Below are positions 37,807-44,808 of a stretch of 44,808 nt of DNA, one piece after another. Origin of the DNA: Peribacillus tepidiphilus. Its GTDB lineage: Bacteria; Bacillota; Bacilli; Bacillales; DSM-1321. A model generated the notes under the pieces. It was not told the origin of the DNA. It saw nothing but the letters and a program-made list of their open reading frames with translations, and did not search any database. Positions within the stretch are counted from its first letter, which is position 1, and each line of letters begins with the position of its first letter. The stretch lies in the NCBI RefSeq assembly GCF_009466385.1, contig NZ_WIAQ01000025.1:1-44808 (forward strand), in the 5' to 3' direction. Position numbers and translations under genes: made by a program.

Positions 37807-38517
37807 ATGGATAAAAAAATCCTTGTAATAGATGATGAAAAACCGATTGCTGACATATTGCAATTTAATTTAAAGAAAGAAGGCTTTGAAGTCTATTGTG
37901 CATATGATGGAAATCAAGCATTAGAGATGGTTGAGGAGATTCAGCCGGATTTGATCCTGCTTGATATTATGCTTCCTCAACGGGATGGCATGGAAGTGTG
38001 CCGAGAAGTGCGTAAAAAATACGAAATTCCGATTATTATGTTGACAGCGAAGGACTCGGAAATCGATAAAGTGTTGGGGCTTGAGCTTGGAGCGGATGAT
38101 TATGTGACAAAACCGTTCAGCACAAGAGAATTGATCGCTCGAGTGAAAGCGAACTTACGCAGACAGCAAGCTATTGTAAACCAAAGCCAGGAAGAGGATG
38201 AAACGAAAGAGATTACCATTGGCTCCTTAACCATTCATCCGGATGCATATGTTGTTTCAAAACGAGGAGAAACTATTGAGCTGACCCATCGTGAGTTCGA
38301 GCTTCTACATTATTTAGCGAAGCATATTGGACAGGTCATGACTCGTGAGCACTTGCTTCAAACGGTTTGGGGCTACGATTATTATGGTGATGTGAGAACG
38401 GTTGACGTAACAGTAAGACGTTTACGAGAAAAAATTGAGGATAATCCAAGCCATCCAGGCTGGATTGTTACAAGAAGAGGAGTAGGCTATTACCTTCGTA
38501 ATCCTGAACAGGAGTAA
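37807..38517 (+). CDS. walR: Response regulator WalR
   Basis: A 236-residue OmpR-type regulator of cell-wall metabolism, essential in Firmicutes. The receiver domain has DDE (9-11), phospho-acceptor Asp53 in [13 protein letters not shown], and KPF. The winged-helix domain has [15 protein letters not shown] and [26 protein letters not shown] precedes the ATG. It is first in the wal operon; walK starts 5 nt later. Confidence 0.98.
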   Translation: MDKKILVIDDEKPIADILQFNLKKEGFEVYCAYDGNQALEMVEEIQPDLILLDIMLPQRDGMEVCREVRKKYEIPIIMLTAKDSEIDKVLGLELGADDYVTKPFSTRELIARVKANLRRQQAIVNQSQEEDETKEITIGSLTIHPDAYVVSKRGETIELTHREFELLHYLAKHIGQVMTREHLLQTVWGYDYYGDVRTVDVTVRRLREKIEDNPSHPGWIVTRRGVGYYLRNPEQE

Positions 38518-38522
38518 GTTTC

Positions 38523-40346
38523 ATGAAAAAGGTTGGTTTTTTTCAATCCATACATCTTAAGTTAGTGTTGATTTACGTGCTCTTGATCCTTGTAGCTATG
38601 CAAATCATCGGAGTATATTTTAATAATCAGCTGGAGGATCGGCTAATTGAAAACTTTCAGAAATCACTTCGGGAAAGAATAAATCTTTTGGCTTACAACA
38701 TTGAAGAGGAAATGATTAAGGAACGGGAAGAAGACGGTCCGACCCTAGAAGAGGACATACGTTCGATTCTTTTTGATTTCTCAGCAGTGGATATTTCCGA
38801 GGTGAGGGTCATTGATAGCCGAAGCAAAATTATCGGCACATCTGCCCCTGAAAATCAAGGGATTGTAGGAAAAAGGTCGACGGAACGGCTGATAAAGCGG
38901 ACGCTTGTTTTGGGTTCTGAGGAGCATCGATTGCAGATTGATCCAAAAACAAAAAGCAGGCTGTGGGTATTGTCGGCACCAATTGAATCCAAAGGAGAAG
39001 TAATCGGTGCCATCTACTTAATTGCCAAAATTGAAAGTGTATTTAAGCAGATGCGTGAAATCAATAATATTTTTGCGTCGGGTACAGCTATCGCACTTGG
39101 AATAACTGCGATTCTTGGGATCATACTTGCACAAACGATCACAAGGCCTATGTCTGATATGAGAAGACAAGCTCTCGCAATGGCAAAAGGAAACTTTTCG
39201 AGAAAGGTTAAAGTATACGGATATGATGAAATTGGGCAGCTTGCTATAACCTTTAATAATCTGACCAAAAAGCTGCAGGATGCCCAAGCGACAACAGAAG
39301 GTGAAAGAAGAAAGCTGTCCTCGGTTCTTTCGTATATGACGGACGGTGTTATTGCGACAGACCGTCGCGGCAGAGTCATTCTTATCAACGATCCGGCAGC
39401 CAAAATGTTGAATGTTTCACGTGAAACAGTGCTCTCTCAGCCGATTGTTACACTGCTTGGATTAGAAGATGAATATACATTTGAAGACTTATTAAATGAA
39501 CAGGAATCTGTCATTTTAGATTACAGTACAAAAAACGAGCCTTATATTTTACGGGCGAATTTTTCCGTTATCCAAAAAGAAACGGGTTTCGTGAATGGTT
39601 TAATTACTGTGTTGCATGATATTACCGAGCAGGAAAAAATTGAAGAAGAAAGAAGAGAATTCGTTGCGAACGTATCTCATGAGCTTCGTACACCTTTGAC
39701 TACTATGAGAAGTTATCTTGAGGCTCTGGCGGACGGTGCTTGGAAGGATGAGAGCATTGCACCGAATTTCTTAAGCGTTGTACAAAACGAAACGGAGCGA
39801 ATGATCCGTCTCGTCAATGATTTGCTGCAGCTTTCTAAAATGGACAGTAAGGATTATCGCCTTTCAAAAGACTGGGTTAATTTCAGTGTGTTTTTTAACC
39901 ATATAATTGACCGTTTTGAAATGGCTAAGCAGCAAAATATTACTTTCAAACGGCAAATTCCAAAAGAACCGATTTTTGTAGAAATTGATGAGGATAAAAT
40001 TACCCAGGTGCTCTATAACATCATCTCAAATGCGATGAAGTATTCTCCTGAAGGCGGGCAAATTACTTTTACATTAAAAGAACTTGAAAACACAATTGAG
40101 GTTAGTATAAAAGATGAAGGTGTGGGCATTCCAAAGGACAAGCTGGATAAGATTTTTGATCGCTTCTACCGTGTGGACAAGGCACGTTCGAGAAATCTTG
40201 GTGGCACGGGTTTAGGTTTAGCAATTGCAAAAGAAATGGTAACAGCCCATAAAGGAAGGATTTGGGCAACGAGTGTAGAAGGAAAAGGGACCACCATTTA
40301 CTTCACCCTTCCATATGAGCGTGAACAAGAGGATGAATGGTCATGA
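38523..40346 (+). CDS. walK: Sensor histidine kinase WalK
   Basis: A 607-residue membrane kinase partner of WalR. Two membrane helices (about 13-33 and 180-202) frame an extracytoplasmic sensor domain, followed by HAMP, PAS, the H-box VSHELRTPLTTMRSY with His386, and the ATPase with N-box NIISNAMKYSPEGG, DEGVGIPKD and GGTGLGLAIAKEM. A perfect parS lies within the coding sequence. It overlaps walH by 4 nt. Confidence 0.98.
   Translation: MKKVGFFQSIHLKLVLIYVLLILVAMQIIGVYFNNQLEDRLIENFQKSLRERINLLAYNIEEEMIKEREEDGPTLEEDIRSILFDFSAVDISEVRVIDSRSKIIGTSAPENQGIVGKRSTERLIKRTLVLGSEEHRLQIDPKTKSRLWVLSAPIESKGEVIGAIYLIAKIESVFKQMREINNIFASGTAIALGITAILGIILAQTITRPMSDMRRQALAMAKGNFSRKVKVYGYDEIGQLAITFNNLTKKLQDAQATTEGERRKLSSVLSYMTDGVIATDRRGRVILINDPAAKMLNVSRETVLSQPIVTLLGLEDEYTFEDLLNEQESVILDYSTKNEPYILRANFSVIQKETGFVNGLITVLHDITEQEKIEEERREFVANVSHELRTPLTTMRSYLEALADGAWKDESIAPNFLSVVQNETERMIRLVNDLLQLSKMDSKDYRLSKDWVNFSVFFNHIIDRFEMAKQQNITFKRQIPKEPIFVEIDEDKITQVLYNIISNAMKYSPEGGQITFTLKELENTIEVSIKDEGVGIPKDKLDKIFDRFYRVDKARSRNLGGTGLGLAIAKEMVTAHKGRIWATSVEGKGTTIYFTLPYEREQEDEWS
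39413..39428. promoter_or_regulatory. parS site inside walK
   Basis: TGTTTCACGTGAAACA is a perfect 16-bp match within the PAS-coding part of walK, where it encodes NVSRETV. Carrying parS in walK (yycG) is also known from B. subtilis. Confidence 0.95.
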
Positions 40347-41668
40347 ACTTAGAAACTATTAAAACGGTCGTTCTCACAATATTAGTGTTTACAAGTGTGT
40401 ATTTGACATGGAGTATATGGACGTATCAGCCCAATCTTGATCCAATTGAGCAATCTCCTTATATTCAGGAGGTTGCTATTTCCGATAAACAGGAGCTTGC
40501 GAGTGTCATTAAGCCCAGTCAAATCCTATATCATCTAGATGGCAAGCATTATGCCACAACGGACGAGAAAGAAATTAGCAAGGTTATGAAAGAACTTGCT
40601 AAATGGACGCTTTTTAATATGAAAAATGTTTCTGACACCATTTCTAAAAAAGAATTTACTGCCTTTATTCATGGAAATGGAAATACAGAAATTAAATTCT
40701 CGAATGATATTCCGATTTCGACCTTTAAAAGTATTTTAGATATCGAAGATAAAGATCTCCCGGATGCTTCATTTGATCGAATTGTGTTCAATACAGGACA
40801 AGGAAAAAATGAGGAAGATAGCTTATATTTTATTTCCTATAAAAATCGTTTAATATATAAAAGCAGTGTAAACGCCTCTTATATTGAAGATTTTTATAAA
40901 AACTATTTTCGATTCGCTTATCGTTATCCAGAATATTTTTCGGTAGAGCTAACAGAAGGAAAGACTCTGTTTTTACCAAAGCAATCTTTAAAGATGAACA
41001 AATATAAATATTATCCAGTCTTTCACGACACGAAAAAATTTCGTGATGCCCTATTCAGCGACCCGAGCTTTGTGAAACAGGATCTAATTACTCAGGGAGA
41101 GGAATATACGGACGGTTCAAGCTTGATGAATGTCTACTATGATACGATGATGATTTATTTTGTAAATCCTGCACAAAGAAAGCCGTATCCTGTCCGTGCA
41201 GACGAACTGTTAAAAAAGAGCGTAGAATTTATTAATGATCATGCAGGCTGGGAAGACCAGTACCGTTTCGCTGGGCTAAACGAAGCAGAACAAAAAACAG
41301 TCTTTCGTCTTCATTTGCAAGGTCTGCCGGTCTTTAACGAAGCAGGTATGAGTGAAATCGTTCAGGTATGGGGAAAGGACGAGATTTACCAATATAAAAG
41401 ACCGTTCTTTTCACTTGATTTCCCGCTTCCTTCCGAAATTAAGCCAGAAAGCCTTCCTTCTGGAAAAGAAGCGATTGAAATGGTGATGAACACAAGAGAC
41501 TTTAACGCAAAGCTTCTTGATGACCTCACAATCGGTTATCATTTAACCAGGGATGTGGAAGAACCAAAAATTATTTCGTTGGAGCCTGCCTGGTATTACC
41601 GTTATGACGGTGCTTGGATCCGTGTCTCATTTCAAAAGCGGGGAGGCAAGCTGAATGGATTGGAGTAA
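40343..41668 (+). CDS. walH: WalRK regulator WalH (YycH)
   Basis: A 441-residue protein with one N-terminal membrane helix (IKTVVLTILVFTSVYLTWSIW) and a large extracytoplasmic part, matching the YycH family that interacts with WalK and modulates its activity. The ATG at 40343 overlaps the walK stop and has AGAGGA 9 nt upstream; an ATG two codons earlier is less well spaced. It overlaps walI by 14 nt. Confidence 0.93.
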   Translation: MNLETIKTVVLTILVFTSVYLTWSIWTYQPNLDPIEQSPYIQEVAISDKQELASVIKPSQILYHLDGKHYATTDEKEISKVMKELAKWTLFNMKNVSDTISKKEFTAFIHGNGNTEIKFSNDIPISTFKSILDIEDKDLPDASFDRIVFNTGQGKNEEDSLYFISYKNRLIYKSSVNASYIEDFYKNYFRFAYRYPEYFSVELTEGKTLFLPKQSLKMNKYKYYPVFHDTKKFRDALFSDPSFVKQDLITQGEEYTDGSSLMNVYYDTMMIYFVNPAQRKPYPVRADELLKKSVEFINDHAGWEDQYRFAGLNEAEQKTVFRLHLQGLPVFNEAGMSEIVQVWGKDEIYQYKRPFFSLDFPLPSEIKPESLPSGKEAIEMVMNTRDFNAKLLDDLTIGYHLTRDVEEPKIISLEPAWYYRYDGAWIRVSFQKRGGKLNGLE

Positions 41669-42446
41669 AACAAAAACCATTTTCATTCTCGTTTTTCTCA
41701 TTCTGGATATTTTTCTTGTTTATCAATACTTTGAAAAACGGAATTCCAATCAGTTGGAATTTATTGCGGAATCTTCTTTTGAAGAGCGTTTAAAAGAAAA
41801 TGAAATCAAATACAGTAACCTGCCGAAGGAAACAACAAAAGAGCGCTATTTGAGCGCAAAAAGTAAAAACTTCAGTAAGGATGATTTGAAAAAGTTAAAA
41901 GGTCAAAAGGTTACGATATATGATAACCAGAAGATCTTTTCAAAGCTCGATAAACCCTTTGCACTTGGAGAAAAAATTTATTCTGAAGCGCTCGATGCTT
42001 TCGTGAAAGAGAATATTTTGAATGGCAACCAGTACAAATATTGGGGTGTGGACGAGGATTCAAACGCTATTATTTACTATCAGATGCATGAGGAGAAAAT
42101 GTTTTACAATAATGTGAATGGGAAGCTCACGTTATTCTTTAATGAAAATAAGGAAATCGTCTCATACGAACAAACCCTACTTGAAAATATTGAAGAATTC
42201 AATGAAGAAGAGGAAGTTTTACCGGCGATAAAGGCTATTGAAACTCTTTATTATAAAGGATACTTGCGACCAAAAAGCGAAGTAACGAAGGTGGAGCTCG
42301 GCTATTATACGCTCGTTCAGCTAACGGCTTCTCATGTTTTAACACCTACATGGCACGTGGTGATTGATGGAAAAGAGGATTTGTTTGTGAATGCATTTGA
42401 AGGGCAAATTATTCAACTAAATACAGAAGAAAATATATTGGAGTGA
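41655..42446 (+). CDS. walI: WalRK regulator WalI (YycI)
   Basis: A 263-residue protein with a single N-terminal membrane helix (TKTIFILVFLILDIFLVYQYF) and an extracytoplasmic YycI domain. In B. subtilis it forms a complex with WalH and WalK. The start lies inside the end of walH (AAGCTGAATGG), with GGGGAGG upstream. walJ follows after 6 nt. Confidence 0.93.
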   Translation: MDWSKTKTIFILVFLILDIFLVYQYFEKRNSNQLEFIAESSFEERLKENEIKYSNLPKETTKERYLSAKSKNFSKDDLKKLKGQKVTIYDNQKIFSKLDKPFALGEKIYSEALDAFVKENILNGNQYKYWGVDEDSNAIIYYQMHEEKMFYNNVNGKLTLFFNENKEIVSYEQTLLENIEEFNEEEEVLPAIKAIETLYYKGYLRPKSEVTKVELGYYTLVQLTASHVLTPTWHVVIDGKEDLFVNAFEGQIIQLNTEENILE

Positions 42447-42452
42447 AGTTTC

Positions 42453-43247
42453 ATGTCTATGCATTTTAGTGTTCTCGCAAGCGGGAGTACAGGAAATGCG
42501 TTTTATGTCGAGACAGAGGATAGCTCGATCTTGGTGGATGCAGGATTAAGCGGCAAACAAATGGATTCGTTGTTCCAGCAAATCAATCGAGATCCTTCCA
42601 AGCTCTCTGCTATACTAGTAACTCATGAGCATAGCGATCATATCAAAGGCTTGGGAATATTGGCGAGAAAATATAAACTACCGATCTATGCGAATGAGAA
42701 GACGTGGAAGGCAATGGAGAGTAGTATAGGCCAAATTCCACTAGAACAAAAATTCATCTTTGAAATGGAAAGTGTCAAAAGCTTCGGCAGCCTTGAGGTG
42801 GAATCATTTGGTGTGTCTCATGATGCGGCTGAACCGATGTTTTACGTATTCCATCATACTGGCAAAAAGCTGGTATTAATCACGGACACAGGCTATGTGA
42901 GTGATCGGATGAAAGGGATTATTTCTAATGCCGATACGTACATTTTTGAAAGCAATCATGATGTGCAAATGCTTCGTATGGGTCGCTATCCTTGGAGCGT
43001 AAAACGCCGAATCTTAAGCGATGTAGGCCACGTTTCCAATGAAGATGCTGCCATTGCAATGAGTGAGGTTATTGGCGATCGAACTAAACGCATCTATCTT
43101 GCACATTTAAGCCTTGATAACAATATGAAGGATCTTGCCCGTATGTCTGTAACACAAACACTAGAATCACAGGGTCTACGAGTCGGTGAAGGCTTTTCTT
43201 TATACGATACTGATCCGAAAAAACCGACTGAACTAGTTTGTGTATAA
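42453..43247 (+). CDS. walJ: Metallo-beta-lactamase fold hydrolase WalJ (YycJ)
   Basis: A 264-residue metallo-beta-lactamase fold protein. The metal-binding motif is [10 protein letters not shown] (about 55-64), preceded by [13 protein letters not shown], with further ligands at ITDTGYVSD and AHLS. WalJ/VicX proteins are thought to be nucleases linking replication and wall metabolism; the substrate is not settled. GGAGTGAAG precedes the ATG. Confidence 0.94.
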   Translation: MSMHFSVLASGSTGNAFYVETEDSSILVDAGLSGKQMDSLFQQINRDPSKLSAILVTHEHSDHIKGLGILARKYKLPIYANEKTWKAMESSIGQIPLEQKFIFEMESVKSFGSLEVESFGVSHDAAEPMFYVFHHTGKKLVLITDTGYVSDRMKGIISNADTYIFESNHDVQMLRMGRYPWSVKRRILSDVGHVSNEDAAIAMSEVIGDRTKRIYLAHLSLDNNMKDLARMSVTQTLESQGLRVGEGFSLYDTDPKKPTELVCV

Positions 43248-43262
43248 GGGATTTTGGGTATA

Positions 43263-43296
43263 AAGGAATGGAGAAAGGGTTCTTCATTCCTTTTTT
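43263..43296 (+). terminator. Terminator of the wal operon
   Basis: AAGGAATG and CATTCCTT, with an added AGAA/TTCT stem, are followed by T residues, 15 nt after walJ. The protease gene therefore has its own transcription start; a TATAAT lies at 43361-43366. Confidence 0.85.
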
Positions 43297-43417
43297 GGTT
43301 CTAGACCAAGGTTGTATCGTTTTTTAAGACAAAATTAAGATTTGCTGATTATAATGAAGCTATAATACAAACACTAAACATTGCCATTATTTAAAGGAAA
43401 GAGAGGATTGAGCAGTT

Positions 43418-44617
43418 ATGGGATATTATGATCAGGATTACCAACAAAACAGATCACCTAGAAGAGGAAAAGGTGGTCCTTTCTTTGCAGGTCTACTCGG
43501 CGTTATTATTGGTGCTTTACTAGTCATGATTGCTTTTCCTCAATTCGGTTTGGGAGGACTTCCATTAGGAGATACAGATACAGCGGAGGAAAATGGCAGA
43601 ACGGCTGGTCCAACGATTGAGCAAAAAGTTTCAGTAGATGTAACTACCTCCGTCACAGAGGCTGTAGATAAAACAGGAGATGCTGTGGTTGGCATCACAA
43701 ATATTCAGCAATCAAGCTTCTTCCAACAGGGTGGTGAAGCGGGGACAGGTTCAGGTGTTGTTTACAAAAAAGCTGGAGGCAAGGCTTTTATCGTGACCAA
43801 CCACCACGTGATTGATGGGGCAAACGAGCTTGAAGTGACCCTTTCAGACGGAACCAAGCTCCCTGCAAAGCTGCTAGGAAGTGATGTGTGGACAGATTTG
43901 GCTGTCATTGAAGTAGATGGATCCAAGGTAAAAACGGTTGCGGAATTTGGGAACTCTGACAGCTTGAAACCGGGAGAGCCAGTGATCGCCATCGGTAACC
44001 CACTCGGTCTTCAATTCTCCGGTTCTGTCACACAAGGGATCATTTCCGGTCTAGAGCGTTCAATTGAAATTGACATTAACCAAGATGGCGTAGTAGATTG
44101 GAATGCCGAGGTTATCCAAACAGATGCCGCGATAAACCCTGGGAACAGCGGCGGAGCACTTGTAAATTTAAAAGGACAAGTCATCGGGATAAATTCCATG
44201 AAAATTGCACAATCTGCAGTGGAAGGTATCGGACTTTCCATACCAATCAATTCAGCGATCCCAATCATTGAAGACTTAGAGAAATTCGGTGAGGTCCGCA
44301 GACCATATATGGGCGTGAACCTAGCTAGTGTGGAAGAAATTTCACAATATCACCAAGAAAATACGTTGAAGCTACCGAAGGATGTCACAAAAGGGGTTGC
44401 AATTACAGAGGTTGCACCTAATTCTCCAGCTGACAAAGCAGGTATGAAGGAATTTGACGTTATTGTAGAAATGGATGGTGAGGAAATTTCGGATGTGGCC
44501 AGCCTGCGTAAGCACCTGTATGTAAAGAAGAAAATCGGCGACAAGCTGAAGGTAAAATTCTATCGTAACGGAAAATTGGAAGAAGCAACAATCGTATTAA
44601 GTAGCCAAACATTTTAA
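43418..44617 (+). CDS. htrC: HtrA-type membrane serine protease (YycK/HtrC)
   Basis: A 399-residue DegP-family protease. One membrane helix (about 22-40) places the rest outside the membrane. The catalytic triad is His130 (VTNHHVID), Asp160 (WTDLAVIEV) and Ser244 (GNSGGALVN). A C-terminal PDZ domain (about 295-390) includes GVAITEVAPNSPADKAGMK. It is expected to degrade misfolded exported proteins. Next to the wal operon it corresponds to B. subtilis YycK. A ribosome binding site (AGAGAGGA) precedes the ATG. Confidence 0.93.
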   Translation: MGYYDQDYQQNRSPRRGKGGPFFAGLLGVIIGALLVMIAFPQFGLGGLPLGDTDTAEENGRTAGPTIEQKVSVDVTTSVTEAVDKTGDAVVGITNIQQSSFFQQGGEAGTGSGVVYKKAGGKAFIVTNHHVIDGANELEVTLSDGTKLPAKLLGSDVWTDLAVIEVDGSKVKTVAEFGNSDSLKPGEPVIAIGNPLGLQFSGSVTQGIISGLERSIEIDINQDGVVDWNAEVIQTDAAINPGNSGGALVNLKGQVIGINSMKIAQSAVEGIGLSIPINSAIPIIEDLEKFGEVRRPYMGVNLASVEEISQYHQENTLKLPKDVTKGVAITEVAPNSPADKAGMKEFDVIVEMDGEEISDVASLRKHLYVKKKIGDKLKVKFYRNGKLEEATIVLSSQTF

Positions 44618-44626
44618 TGTGGATAA
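44618..44626. promoter_or_regulatory. Single perfect DnaA box after htrC
   Basis: TGTGGATAA begins at the base after the htrC stop codon. It is a perfect 9-bp match, but alone, about 33 kb from oriC. Confidence 0.5.
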
Positions 44627-44629
44627 GTA

Positions 44630-44667
44630 AGAGAGCTGTTAAAAGGAGTAGACAGCTCTCTTTTTTT
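44630..44667 (+). terminator. Terminator after htrC
   Basis: AGAGAGCTGT and ACAGCTCTCT form a perfect 10-bp stem followed by T residues. It is also the insertion target of the intron that follows. Confidence 0.92.
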
Positions 44668-44672
44668 CTTGT

Positions 44673-44808
44673 GTGCGCCCGGCATGGGTGTAATCTATAG
44701 GGTGAGAGTCCCGAACTGCGAAGGCAGAAGTAGCAGTTAGCTTAACGCAAGGGTGTCCGCGGTGACGCGGAATCTGAAGGAAGCGAGCGGCAAACTTCCG
44801 GTCTGAGG
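44673..44808 (+). mobile_element. 5' end of a group IIC self-splicing intron (continues beyond window)
   Basis: The sequence begins GTGCGCCCGGCATGGGTG and continues with GGTGAGAGTCCCGAACTG, AACGCAAGGGTGTCCG and AATCTGAAGGAAGCGAGCGG, closely following domain I of the group IIC intron of Oceanobacillus iheyensis. The 5' splice site would be at 44672/44673. It sits a few bases after an intrinsic terminator, the known target of group IIC introns, which recognise terminator hairpins. The reverse transcriptase gene, if any, lies beyond the window. Confidence 0.9.

Overview
The window is the replication-origin region of a low-GC, endospore-forming Bacillaceae chromosome. The order dnaA-dnaN-yaaA-recF-remB-gyrB-gyrA-rrn on one side and rpmH-rnpA-yidC-jag-mnmE-mnmG-rsmG-noc-soj-spo0J on the other matches the Bacillus subtilis origin. 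Protein sequences are close to B. subtilis but not identical. An HD-GYP gene between gyrA and the rRNA operon, a nearby group IIC intron and several uncommon repeats argue for a related Bacillaceae genus rather than B. subtilis itself. I cannot name the species.

Left arm (1-11121, all genes on the minus strand): 5' end of a 16S rRNA gene with its promoter, an HD-GYP-like gene, gyrA, gyrB, remB, recF, yaaA, dnaN and dnaA. The dnaA-dnaN gap holds a textbook unwinding module: a DnaA box, a GC cluster, six consecutive DnaA-trios and an AT-rich element. A second DnaA-box cluster lies between dnaA and rpmH (about 11275-11602). All genes point away from this region, so they are co-oriented with the replication forks.

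Right arm, proximal (11785-21571, plus strand): rpmH and rnpA (ribosome and RNase P), yidC and jag (membrane insertion), mnmE and mnmG (tRNA wobble uridine modification), rsmG, then noc, soj and spo0J with parS sites (chromosome segregation and nucleoid occlusion).

Middle (21697-34474): DUF554 membrane protein, the spore gene yyaC (minus strand), an MscS channel, a DUF951 protein, a YyaE-type molybdopterin oxidoreductase, ychF, rpsF-ssb-rpsR, yybS, gdpP, rplI and the replicative helicase dnaB (called dnaC in B. subtilis).

Distal (34723-44808): purA with PurR boxes, a tRNA operon (Lys, Glu, Asp, Phe) containing unusual chimeric tRNA fragments, a relic of an M23 peptidase, the walR-walK-walH-walI-walJ operon with an HtrA-type protease, and the 5' end of a group IIC intron directly after the protease terminator.

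Most interesting: (1) a structured repeat of about 158 bp present twice in opposite orientations, each copy sitting inside a gene's intrinsic terminator with the whole terminator hairpin duplicated on both sides; (2) tandem units joining the first 24-26 nt of tRNA-Lys to a conserved spacer, plus a related unit starting like tRNA-Asp, all upstream of the intact tRNAs; (3) a multi-hairpin element of about 210 bp before mnmE that resembles an orphan IS200/IS605-type end or RNA, next to a DnaA-box cluster.
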